Below, in pieces: positions 35,017 to 45,744 of a DNA stretch of 64,000 nucleotides. The notes beneath the pieces were generated by a model. That model saw nothing but the letters and a program-made list of their open reading frames with translations. It had not been told where the DNA came from and searched no databases. Position numbers and translations under genes: made by a program. Source of the DNA: Plantago ovata (taxonomy: Eukaryota > Streptophyta > Magnoliopsida > Lamiales > Plantaginaceae); assembly GCA_028274465.1 (NCBI GenBank), contig CM051456.1:46498870-46562869 (forward strand), given 5' to 3'. Numbering within the stretch: position 1 is the stretch's first letter; the number at the start of each line of letters is the position of its first letter.

Positions 35017-36574
35017 TGTTGGTCCCTTTAAACAACAAGAAAAGACTAGAGGGGGGCGGTGAATAGTCTTTTCAAACTTTCGTCGTTTAAAAACTTTCTT
35101 AGCAAGTACTTATTACTTTTCAGTAATGAGTTTGCTGATACTTAACTTTCTCAGCAAGCACAAGTTACTTCTCAGTAACTAGGTTTGCTGATACTTAAAA
35201 TAAGAGAGCGGAAGTCTTTGATACAATAAGTGCTTTGTCAGTAAGTGATAGTTTCAGCAAGTGATGTGAGTGACTGTGAACAGATAGATATGCTTTGCTG
35301 AAAACTAAGTACAGTAATTAAATCACACAAACACTTTTTATAGTGGTATCTGAGAGTGGCGTAATCTCTCAACTAATCCACTTTGTCCTTTCTAGGACTG
35401 AATCCACTAAGATAAGTTTGAGGTTCCTTACAACACCTATCTAGAGCGATCCAAATAGAAACCAAAGCACACTTGCTTCGTTTCCAACCTAACTAGAGAA
35501 CGAAACCTTGTTCTCCACCAAACATGGGACTTTTAATCAGCAACACTATGCTTGATTAAGTTCCCCCTGAATATCACGCCTGAAAGGGTGTATTTTCAGT
35601 TAAAGAGGTTTGGGATGAGATAACTTAATTATAACTTATTCAGTTACAACAAGTAATCTAAGAAACAAAACTTTGAATACTTTGCAGTAAACAAGTTTGA
35701 TTGTTTCTGGTGTCAAGACTCGTTCTTGTTCGAAAGAAAGAAAGAACACTTAACTAATTTCTTAGCCGTGTATGTTCTACTTCTTCACAAGTAGCTTTTT
35801 CTAGCTTTAAGTCTTGGAACGGATCAATGGCAGTAAAGAGTATTGAAGGGTATGTGAGTTTAAGCACAAGTGAGAGTTTGATCACGTTGTTGACACACTT
35901 CAACTCTTTGCCGGATGACCTCTATTTATAGTGAAAATAAGGAGCCGTTTGAATTTCAAATTCTAAGGCTTTTGTTCCTTAAGATGTCAATATCTTGCTT
36001 TTGTACTTTCACCAGCGTCCTTGTTTGTCTTCTAGTCTTCATGTCCTTCGCGTGCATGCTTTGCATTTAATGCTCTTTTGAATAAAATTCAAACAGTAAC
36101 ATTGGAGCGCAAATACAAGTAATTTCAGCAAGAGGTCACAAATGTTTCATCAGCAAGTGGTCAGTCTCAGTTTCAGCAAGCACAACCTACTATGTCGTTT
36201 AGATTTTCACTTATGCAATGTTGTTGCTGAAGTTTCCACTTTTTGAGCAACATGTGCCTTTGTATATACCAGTCTTCAGATCTTCGAATTCTTCAAGTTT
36301 CTGAGCGGTTCTAAATGCTTCAATAGTTTGTTTGTGTAAACAAAGTACATCATCAGCAAATGCTTCAATAGGTGCTTTTTCTTTTCAGAAAACAAGATAC
36401 ATCATAGGCGGTAAAGCTAACCTATCTAGCACCTACTCTAAGTCTTCCGCAAACGTTCCTCTTTTACAATGTCCTTAAAATTCTAAATTCCTATGGACCT
36501 TAAGAGTACTAGTCACTGGACTTTCCTTAATTTAGCATGGTTAATTGCTCATCAAAATTACAAGTTTCCTAACA
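35017..36574 (-). repeat. LTR4: 3' LTR of TE-D
   Basis: 1558 bp in reverse orientation. The first ~350 bp are nearly identical to LTR2/LTR3; from 35369 onward it has its own variants (for example CTAAGATAAG and CGATCCAAATAG). A reverse polypurine tract follows at once, so it is a true 3' LTR. Confidence 0.93.
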
Positions 36575-36590
36575 AATTTCCCCCTTTTTG
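36575..36590 (-). other. TE-D polypurine tract
   Basis: On the minus strand CAAAAAGGGGGAAATT abuts the LTR start TGTTAGG, identical in layout to TE-B 19745-19760. An internal copy of the core also occurs at about 37893-37901, at the same place as TE-B 18467. Confidence 0.9.
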
Positions 36591-36836
36591 ATGTTAGCAA
36601 TCCATGGCTAAATTAATTGTTTCCCTTTTAGAAGCTTCTGATGTTGAATAAATCAGTTGATTAATGCAAGCATACTTGAATAATTAAACAGTAAGCATAA
36701 GTAAATTGCATAATCAAAACCAATAAGAGTCAAAAGCTTCATTGCTGATAGTTATCTTTCAATAAGTTTACAGGAATGATCATAGATAACTACACAAAAT
36801 CAGCAAACAAAACTTAAACAAAACTATTACAGAGAG

Positions 36837-39800
36837 TTAAGCTCTTCTAGAGGATTTTCTCAAAATCTCTCTTACACTCTTCTCAGCAAGTGCAGTGAAT
36901 TCAATACAGTCCTTTTCGTAATCTTCAAGTAGTTTACGGACTTGTAGTTGAAGAATCCTTGCATTTCTGCAGGCGGTATGATGATGCTTTTCAGCATTCA
37001 TTCCCTTGTAGTGAACTACCCACAAATGCATGCCCCAATTGCTGGCATGGAGAAGTTGTGTATCTGAAATGCTTTTAGGATGAATCTTCCTTAGCCAGAG
37101 AAGATCTTCTTCTTGATCCTTAGCAGTGAGACAGAAATACTCATAAGGAATCAATCCAAGTCACTTCTTAGTTTTCTTGGTCACGGGGTCAGAGTAATAA
37201 GCAATTCCAATTGGTTTCATCAAATCATGTTCTTGTCTTATGGACTTACCAATTGCAGTTCTTCTTACTGAGACTTCCAGATTCAACCATCTCCCAGCAA
37301 TATTTCTTGGTAGGGACTCAGCCCTTTCTTTCCTTTTTACCTTGAGATCAATCCAAGTGAACATTTGGTTCAGTATGGCTGTTGGAAAGAACTCATTCAC
37401 CAGCAAGTCTTCCAGCTTTAAGATCCAACAACCATGAACGTTTCTGAGCACATTCTGAGTGGTTTCATCATTGTTGGTCTTTGTATATCCAATGTCGGAG
37501 CCAATAGCAATGCTGGCCAGCCTCTTTTCTTCCTGTCTTTGCCTTCTTGTTCTTGACTTTGCATTGTATTGATCTCTTGCTGAAGATCTTGAGTCAGAAG
37601 AGAAATGCTTTGAATGGCCAGACGGAGTTAAGGCTGTAATTGGTTTAGCTCTTATGGCTTGAGCTATTGTCTAATTGTCATCATCATCATCATCTTCATT
37701 CAGAGCTTGATGACTTTCAATATGACATAATTGAGTTTCAGCAGCAGTTTTTCTCTTTTTGGGACTTGTTGAATTTAACTCAGATTCTGCTTGTCTTTTA
37801 GAACTTTGCTCTTTTTCAGCAAGAGGTTCTATGGTCAGTGGCGCTTCAACAGTAGGAGGGGTTTTCTTCCTTGAAGTTCTATTTTATTTATCTTCCCCCT
37901 TAGACATGGATTGCATCATCGGAGTAATGTGCAAAGAGAAGAACTCATTGCAATTTTCAGCAAGAGTACTTAGGATGTTGTATTTCATAATGATTGCTTG
38001 CTGATCAGAGGTCAGCTTTGACAATTCTTGCTTAATACTCGCCATATTCTCCTCATGTCTGCGCTCTGTTGCGGCCTTTTCTTCCATGAAAGTCTGAGCT
38101 TTGACTAATGCAGACTTTGCTAGTCGGAGTGCTTGACTTACATCTTCTTCATAGCTTTTGTGATAAAGACTGATGTCTTTCTGAGCTATTGTAAGTGTAG
38201 TAGTGCGTCTCAGCACTATAGCCAATATTTTTCCAATATCAAGCGGGCTCTCAGCAAGCAGTGCATCATCTTCAGCTTTGCAGGCTTTGTGGACTTCCCT
38301 AATTGCCAAAATTCTTGGAGTAAACTCCTCCACAAGTGGAAACGGCACTAGATTAGGGGTCAAGGAATGAACTTTAAGCTCTGAAGCAAATTGATCATCT
38401 TGTAACAGCAATTCTCCTCTCAAATCATCTCCTTCATCATTTTCATAGTCATGAGGAGGAATTTCAACCACTTTGGGGTCTTTCTTGGAATTTTCATCCT
38501 CATTTGCTCATAGATCATCTTCATCCTCAGATTCATAAAGACCAGCAACCTTGGAACCTAAGTCGGCAGCTTCATTCCCTTTTGGTTGAGTGGTTGCTGA
38601 TGACAACGCTTCAGACTCAACGACTGGAGTTTCACCAGTAGTAGGTTTTAATTAAGTAGTTGTTGAGGGCAACGTTTGAGACTCAATTGCTGGAGTTTCA
38701 CCAGTAGTAAGTGGAAGGGAGGGGACTTCCTGTGGCTTTACTCCTGAAGATTGAGCAATATCCAAATTCTGTGTGTGCCTTGCATGAATTTGGAGACTAT
38801 TTTGGAGTGCTCTTTGGTAATCTTCATCCAATTCTTCTTCATCATCAAGGTTTGTATCAGTGACCTTGGCATCGAGTAAAGATAACTCGGCATCAGAAAG
38901 CTTGCTCTTGCCATGTTTCAATGCAGCGCGCTTTCTAGCGTACTCTTCCTCAGTATCAGCGCCTTGTACAGGTGCTTGAGTACTTGGTTCAGCAGGACAG
39001 GTTGAGATTCATGCTGAGTTGGTGTTTGTTCAGCTTGCTGATTGTCTTGTTTCTCAGTTTCAGCAACTGTCATTTTTAGTCCACCAGCATCAGGACTAGG
39101 ACCTTCATTGTCATCATCGTCGTCCTTTTTATCCTTTGAATCTTTCCCTTCATCATCACTGGGATCAGTGGGGATGTTTTCATCTTCTTCCGCTTCATCA
39201 TCATAAGTCAAAATAACTAGCTCGAGATGCTTGTATAAAACAACACTCGTCACTTCCTCTTCTTCATTGATTTTGTGGGGATCAGCCACCACGGGTATAA
39301 ATGAACCCTTGAGCATCACAGCTTGTTCAGATGGAGAGGCACTCTTAAATTTGGCCTTCATATTCTCTCTTATTTGAGCAATCAGATTTGAGCTCATTAG
39401 CTGAGAATATGACATTTCTTCAGGAAGTATGGATTGGACAAATGTCTCGAGCTTCAGCAGAGAAGATCTCTTTTTCTCATTTGATAGATGAAGATGGAGA
39501 TCATAAAAATCCATACTTCTGTACCTTTGCCAGTTGCTGACAGATTTAGCAACCCTTGACAAGGTAGTTTTCTTGAAGTCTAAGTAAAGTTCCTCAGAAC
39601 TCACTTGTGGATCTTCAGTGATGTGAACCACTTCAGTGGTCTCCTTTAGAGCCTGTAAAAGAATAACATTTAGATCATGAGAGGTTTGGATAATTGTCTT
39701 AGAGTCCAAAGCTGAAAAATGAATTACCTGTTGAGTTTCAGCAAGCTCATGTTGCACACTTGTTTGTGCTGGTACAATTTCCATTCCTTGAGGAGCTTGA

Positions 39801-40119
39801 GAAGCATCCTCCATTTGTTCATCCTGAAATAAATAGGAGTTAGATACAAGTACTAAGTTGTCAAACTTAGTTGTTTTACCAAAAACTTTAACTACCTGCT
39901 GAGCAGGAAGTGTTGATTCTGGTGCAGAGGCTTCAACAACCGTCTGACTTGCATCTTTAGAAGTCTATAGAGAAATCATAATATTAGCAAAAGATTGAGT
40001 TTCAGAGAGTGAAGTTTTGCTTATGGTTGAGTTAACTACCTGCTGAAGAAGGACAGGTGGTGATACAGTCCTCTCAGCATTCACAATTTCTTCAGTTTCT
40101 GGGACTGTTTCTTCAGCAG
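36837..40119 (-). pseudogene. TE-D envelope-like region, SIRE-like, broken and cut by TE-E
   Basis: Minus-strand counterpart of the TE-B envelope-like region. In order: three intron-like cassettes (39965-40039, 39824-39895, 39653-39727), a single copy of the unit duplicated in TE-B (frame 39814-38918), the acidic TTGETPAIE segment, a coiled coil (38471-37884), then the conserved C-terminus LKLEDLLVNEFFPTAILNQMF (~37420) and IPYEYFCLTAKDQEEDLLWL (~37140), ending near 36837. Frames break near 38918, 38650, 38500, 37880 and 37160. TE-E inserted at 40124, at the position matching TE-B ~15720, with ACTTC as the presumed duplication. Confidence 0.78.
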
Positions 40120-40124
40120 ACTTC

Positions 40125-41330
40125 TGATGAACTCGTTTAGAACTTGTCAGATTCTAGTTAATCATATAAATTTGTATTGAGCCAAAGGCAATTCACAACT
40201 ACAACGAAAAACCGTAGTGTAGTAGTAAAATAACCTCGAGTGTCGATCTCTAAGGACTATAACTAGCTTTATCTAATCTAACTTAAGAATATAAAATCAA
40301 CAAACTACTTAGCAAAGATTTTTCTTATCAGATAATGGAGGCTGGTGATAGTATGGTCATTCAAAGCATAGCAGGTTAATAATCATGCACGAAGTACCCG
40401 GTTTTGCATAGAGATCTTTGATCAATGAATTGTCCAATTGTGTTCCGTTATTATTCAACACTACGAAGATAGAGGTTTTAGATAGATCAAAGAAATAAAG
40501 CAATAACTCAAAGTATAATGCGCGATATAGCCATTAGCATAATTATTAACCCTTCGCTAAGAAATCACATACTATCACCAACGAGAAGTTTAGCTACTCA
40601 TAGATGTCATGCAATCAACAGAAATCATAGCAAGACTGAATGAAAACATGTTGAAAGATAAATAAATATAAATAGAAAAACTGTAAGATACAATGTTACT
40701 GAAGGTTGTCAATCTCCGAAGAATAGCGATCTTACAAGCTCCAAAACGCTAAGAAAAAGTATCTCCTAAGATAAGAATCCCCAGAACAGGCTCTGGAGAA
40801 TTCCTACCTAAAACTAATGAGAAAGGTGAGAGAAAAGGTCTGGTAAAGTCTGAAAAACGGAGAAAACTGAGCAACTATATAAAGGCATTCGGCAGGTGTG
40901 GGGCGAGTGGCCCCACACACCGGGCGATTCGCCAGGTCTGGGGCGATTCGCCCCACGTCCCGGGCGACTCGCCCGGGAGGTTCTGTAGGCTGAAACGAGT
41001 TTTCGACGCGTTTTTGGATTTCGTTTCCTTTTCGGACTCGGTTTTTGCCTTCTAGTGACCTTTTAGCCTTCAGACTCGACCCCTAGACTTCAAATCCTAT
41101 CCGGAATCTTCTAGATACTCCAATTACGCCTTCGGAACACCAATTCCTTGTCTACTTCAATATAATTGCCCGGAAAACCTCGTTTTTCACCCAAAACCTG
41201 TAAAATACAAACTAAAGGGAAACGTGCCACTATTCTAATAAAATGCACTAAAATATAGCTAAATTAACATAGAGGATAGCTAAAATAGGTGAAAAAGACT
41301 CACATGAAAGTGTAAAATACACGTTCATCA
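40125..41330 (-). repeat. TE-E 3' LTR (Athila-like)
   Basis: 1206 bp; on the minus strand TGATGAACG to GTTCATCA. It includes a cluster of GC-rich palindromes at 40895-40977 close to a TATA-like CTATATAAA (40875-40883). A reversed tract (CAAACTCCCCAAACTG, from 41329) follows, marking this as the 3' LTR of a minus-strand element. Confidence 0.9.
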
Positions 41331-42889
41331 AACTCCCCAAACTGAACCTTTGCTTGTCCTCAAGCAACTAAGCTAGACTCTAATGCAAAAAACAATGCAA
41401 CACAAAAAATGGAGTCTCATGCCAAATGAAATGAACTAATCTATTGAATCTATTAAAAAACATATGAACAAAAACCATACACATTCATAACATAAATATA
41501 GGTTGAAGAATGCCTCGATTGACTCATACACAATCACATATGCACTTATGTCAAGACAAGATAGACTCTCGTAACATTCTCTACCTGGACCTAGTCAGTG
41601 ACGACGTAATGAAACATGTTAGAATACGAATGGTTTTCCCGTGCCTATGAAACTGAGGACTTACTACTGTTCACCAATACTGGCTCTCATCAAACGAAGG
41701 AGGGTTGCCTAAAAAAGATAACACTCCCCTATTCTACCCTTCTCTCAAGCAAAGCCTTAAGCTATTCACCACTTCCTGAATGGCAGGATGAGGGTGGTCT
41801 AGAACAGATGACACTTAAATAAAAAGAAAAGATAGAAAATTACAACACGATTACGAACATTACAAAAATTGGAATGAGACACAACACTTTGCTAAACTAC
41901 TTTTTGGCTCTTTTTTTTTTTGGACCCTTCCTTGCTTTTTTGGGGTCTTTTTTTTTTTTTTTTTCTTTTTCAGTTTCTTTTTCTTTTTCTGGAATTTTTT
42001 TCTTTTTTCCTTTTTTCTTCGATTTTTTTTTTAGCCAGCAGTAGCACAAAGAAAAAGAAACTAAAATTACTCACAAACGACTTCCCCAAACCTATTCGAA
42101 AGAATAGGTTGGAGTATAAAATTTACGAAAGAAACAAGAAAAATAAACTCACAACACACACTCAAGCTCCAAAAAACAAGTCCAATGATAGCGTAACCCC
42201 CTCCCCAAACCTATTCGAAAGAATAGGTTGCAAACAAAGGATCACACAATCTCACACTACCTCCTTCCTAGGCATTTAGCAATCTCAAAGCAAGGTGAAG
42301 ACTTGTTGCCTCTTAGGTACATAATTACTCGGGAAAACAACCATAAGATCCTAACATGCATCCTATTATAAAGTCCTTCGTGAACCGCAGTAGAGAAAAC
42401 ACCACTAAGTGATGTCGAGACTACCAAGCTTAACTAAGTGCAATACATAATTGTGACAAGCCAAGCGAGAGAAAAACCTCAAACAAATTCATAGAGATGA
42501 ATCATACGATTAATGTCATAATTAGTTAATCTACCCAATAAAAAAGTTCAAAAAATTTGGCAATAAACTCCACATAAAACATGCAAGACTATCCTAGGAT
42601 GAATGTAGTGAATGCAACTAAAAACTAACAGTAAACGTGCAAATGCAAACAAAAAACAAGATACCAATCAACTCAAAGCCAAACAATACTTAACATCACG
42701 GTTCACATCCCATCCCCCTCATGAAACTTAAGCTAGTCCCTTGCAAAAGAGAATGAGTAAATAAAAAGTGATACAAGAAGTTACCGAACGGTTTGGCCTT
42801 GGTCGGCTGAGAGTGGACATGTGAAAAGACTAGTTATCGGGATTGTTATCCCCATAATAGTCTCTCCACATGTCAGACAGGAGATCCTG
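41331..42889 (-). other. TE-E 3' noncoding: polypurine tract, T-rich tract, twin hairpins
   Basis: No gene. 41331-41346 is the reversed polypurine tract. 41910-42032 is almost pure T with a few C and G (purine-rich in the sense strand). Two identical hairpins, arms AACCTATTC and GAATAGGTT around a 4-base loop, lie at 42089-42110 and 42208-42229. The same pair is in TE-G. An open frame over the T-tract (41920-42279) is a low-complexity artefact. Confidence 0.75.
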
Positions 42890-44128
42890 TTACCGCTGGA
42901 TGAGCTGTTGTTGTTCCCACATTATCTGCCTCTCCTCTCGGCGATGCTCCTCAATCATCTCCCAATCGCGGTTGCGCTGGGCAATGTGTCCGTCAAGGTC
43001 ATGTTGCATTCCTTGGACAGTAGTGGTCAAGGCTGCAACACTATCATTGATATGGGCCCGAAAATCAGAGATGTCAAAGCCTTGAGACCCATGTGGTGCT
43101 CGAGGCGGTGCATGTGGTGCTCTATGGACAAAAGGAATATCCGGGGTAGGGGCTCGGCCATCATCATCTTCCATAGCATCCTCATAATCATTTTCATTAT
43201 CTGAATCAGTCGGTTGGAAGGGTGCTTCCACATCAGCAGCAGCAGCCGTAGGGTTCTTCATTTGATACCTAATCACCTGCACATCAATAGTCGAAGGTGA
43301 AAGGGCCGCGACCTCGCAATCTCTCTCATCAATGTCCTCGACCCCGTAATATTTGCAGTAGGCAGTGATGAAGCTCGGAAAAATGAAGGGCTTCTTCTTT
43401 TTCTCCCAATGGCGCTCATACTCGGCATACATGATGTGATCGATGTCGATTCGATGCTTGTCTATCAAGCAGTAGAGGAGCTCGGCATAATTCGGTTGTA
43501 TCCAAGTGTCATTCATTCTGGGGATCAAGTTGAAAATGCAGAATTTCATGACCACCTTAGCCTCGATGCTAAGGTCACTCTGACGGATCCGTGAAGGTTG
43601 TGCTCCGGTATCTGGATACCTATACTCCCTGTTGTAGATTACATCTGTAATGTCACTTCCGATCCCCCTAGTGGCCCTTGAATATTCGTAGGAGTGGTTG
43701 CTTCTTGTGAACTCTCGTTCCCCAAGATGGATGAAGGCAGAAATTGAGGCCGACCTCCATGGTACTATTACGCCCCGAACGAGTACCCCCTCCTTCTCCT
43801 CATGATCAGTGTATCCAACATAGAACTCATGAAGGAGGCTCGTATCGTACCCCTTGAACCTGTTGGAAGTATACCAAACCCAATTCCTTCTCCTCGCCAG
43901 ACGGGAGAGTGTCCTGTACCCTTCCCGGTGAGCTACTTCATCCGGAATATCTATCCTTCTGTCCGGTATAATCGATCGTCCATCTTGAGCTAGCTCCGCC
44001 TCGAGCCTCTGTCGGACATCTATTGCGTCTAGGTATAACTCGTACAGCTCGTGGGAAGGTTGGGAGCTTGATGCTACCCCCTTACCCTTCTTGCTTGAGC
44101 CAGCTTTCTTCGATCCTCGTGGAGCCAT
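42890..44128 (-). CDS. TE-E extra ORF, plant-transposon-protein-like, intact
   Basis: 412 codons plus stop, starting at the ATG complementary to 44126-44128 (MAPRGSKKAGSSKKGKG), six bases after a candidate 3' splice site. It has a basic, Ser/Lys-rich N-terminus that could be a nuclear-localisation signal. The central domain (WVWYTSNRFKGYDTSLLHEFYVGY, shortened here, then KFCIFNLIPRMNDTW and LIDKHRIDIDHIMY) resembles the 'putative plant transposon protein' family. An acidic linker and a charged C-terminal helix (EEHRREERQIMWEQQQ) follow. It is the only long intact frame in the Athila-like pair. Position matches the extra or envelope-like ORF of Athila; no membrane segment is seen. Function unknown. 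Confidence 0.75.
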   Translation of the reverse strand: MAPRGSKKAGSSKKGKGVASSSQPSHELYELYLDAIDVRQRLEAELAQDGRSIIPDRRIDIPDEVAHREGYRTLSRLARRRNWVWYTSNRFKGYDTSLLHEFYVGYTDHEEKEGVLVRGVIVPWRSASISAFIHLGEREFTRSNHSYEYSRATRGIGSDITDVIYNREYRYPDTGAQPSRIRQSDLSIEAKVVMKFCIFNLIPRMNDTWIQPNYAELLYCLIDKHRIDIDHIMYAEYERHWEKKKKPFIFPSFITAYCKYYGVEDIDERDCEVAALSPSTIDVQVIRYQMKNPTAAAADVEAPFQPTDSDNENDYEDAMEDDDGRAPTPDIPFVHRAPHAPPRAPHGSQGFDISDFRAHINDSVAALTTTVQGMQHDLDGHIAQRNRDWEMIEEHRREERQIMWEQQQLIQR

Positions 44129-44133
44129 GATTC

Positions 44134-44675
44134 CTACAAACAACAATTAATATCTTGTATGACACAAAACAGACTTATGGATATGCAAATGCAAGAGCGA
44201 ACATAGGAGCGATATCTACAACAATTGAACTCCTCAAAAACCTCCATGTCTAGTCTAGCTACTTCAACATGCAACATATCAATGTAACTACTACATGCAC
44301 ATATTACATTATTGTCTTGCTAGACAACCAATAGCCTTTAAACATAAGGCTCAATTCATTCCATAGTAGCAAAAAATCTAGCATCATAAATCCTCAACTT
44401 CATCAATCATGCATTCTACCAACATGCCCATCATTATCACATCAACAAACACAAGTTTAATCATGGAATGAAAGGAAAAGATACATTGCATAACAAGATA
44501 TAGATATCTAATAGCAAAATTCTCAAACCATCAAACCAAGCCTAATTCAACATGCAATTGATAGTGAATAACGTTTCTAATCACACAAATCATCAACCCA
44601 TACATCATACAAACTTAATTGAAGCATAATCAAAAAAACCCCAAATTTGAAAAATTAGGGTTCTTGTGAGATTAC
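44134..44675 (-). other. Leader intron of the TE-E extra ORF (candidate)
   Basis: Minus-strand donor GAG|GTAATC (complement ending at 44675) and acceptor TTTGTAG (complement starting at 44134) enclose 542 bp, with the ATG just downstream. TE-G has the same sites 541 bp apart (60989-61529). Confidence 0.6.
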
Positions 44676-45264
44676 CTCAAATCCGAAGATTGAATGAACT
44701 AGGAAGAAATTTGTTCGGATGAAAAGAAAGAGCACGTAATGGGCTTCGATTGAAGCTAAAGAACACACAATTGGATGGAGTAATGAAGATTTTATGAAGG
44801 ATTGAAGAGATTTTGAAAATTTGGGAATTTTTTGGAGTAAGATGAAGGAGATGAAGAAAAATGAAGAAAATGGGGGCTAGCCCCGTTTTTCATTCTGCTG
44901 GAAACGTGGGGCGAGTCGCCCCGGGTGTGGGGCGAGTCGCCCCGCACGTCCAGAGAGCTCCGAGCTCTCTGGATATGTGGGGCGATTCGCCCCCCACCTC
45001 CTGAGGTGGGGAGACGTAACTTTCGAAAAAACGCGGTTTTTCAATCCCCGAAAACAATTTTACTCATAAAACCACTCGAAAAAGTTCACTCAAACATAAA
45101 CATAAGCATATACGACACAGAGACGAACAAATTCACATATGAAAAGAAAATTGTTCCATGTATGAATGCATGCAATAAAGCGGTAAAAAAAAGTGATAGA
45201 AACTCCGGGTTGCCTCCCGGGTAGCGCCATTGTTTATAGTCTTTGACTCGACTCCTTTTTGCGC
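44676..45264 (-). other. TE-E leader upstream of the extra ORF, palindrome cluster
   Basis: Noncoding. Three GGGGCGANTCGCCCC palindromes (44908-44922, 44929-44943, 44979-44993) and a 25-bp palindrome (44949-44973; arms TCCAGAGAGCTC and GAGCTCTCTGGA) lie within 86 bp. Just after the protease stop is the conserved phrase GGGAGGCAACCC (minus strand, ~45218). Confidence 0.75.
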
Positions 45265-45744
45265 CTAGCTCTTCTTCTTGAGGGTACTAGACTTCCCCTT
45301 CATGGATCTTCTCGTCATGCCACGAACATGTGAATAAGAATGAACATAGACAACAAGACCACAATAGTTAACAGTGTGAGAAGCATTGAAGTGATCAGGT
45401 GGGTCAGATATGGCTCGCAACACATGTCGCTTGCCATCCACCTCAATGGTGCAAGTCCTTCGGTAGATGTCTATCACTGAGCGTAGTTTAGTCAAGAACG
45501 TTCACCCCAAAAGAACAACATCCCCGATCCCAGGTGTAGACGTCGGCATAACTACAAAATTGGCGTACACAGAAGTTTCACCAATCTTGACCATTACGTT
45601 CTTCACAATGCCTTCGGGTCTCACAAAGGATCCATCCGCCAATTGCACAATAGCCTTATGCTCAGATAGTTTTCCAAGGCTACTCTTCTCAAACACATTC
45701 ATCGGGAGCACATTAGAGTAGGATCCCGTGTCTAGTGTAGCACG
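45265..45744 (-). pseudogene. TE-E protease, C-terminal part
   Basis: Continues the frame broken by TE-F at 45744/55088. Contains the aspartic protease active site LDTGSYSNVLP and a QLADGSFVRPEG flap-like segment. An in-frame TGA (complement of about 45502-45504) sits where TE-G has CGA (Arg). The frame ends with SSTLKKKS and a stop at 45265, the same end as in TE-G. RT should follow in an autonomous gypsy element but does not. Confidence 0.88.

Noticed and set aside
26631-36574. The direct-repeat array as a CRISPR-like or satellite system
   Set aside because: Units are LTRs plus a retrotransposon fragment at 2795-bp period, fully explained by unequal recombination.
40875-40883. CTATATAAA as a plus-strand promoter in the TE-E LTR
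   Set aside because: The motif reads TATA-like on both strands; the element's own orientation makes the minus strand more likely, so no separate promoter is claimed.
41920-42279. Open frame of mostly Phe/Leu residues that looks like a membrane protein
   Set aside because: It is a translation of the T-rich tract upstream of the TE-E polypurine tract. The reverse frames at 63032-63362 are the same artefact in TE-G.
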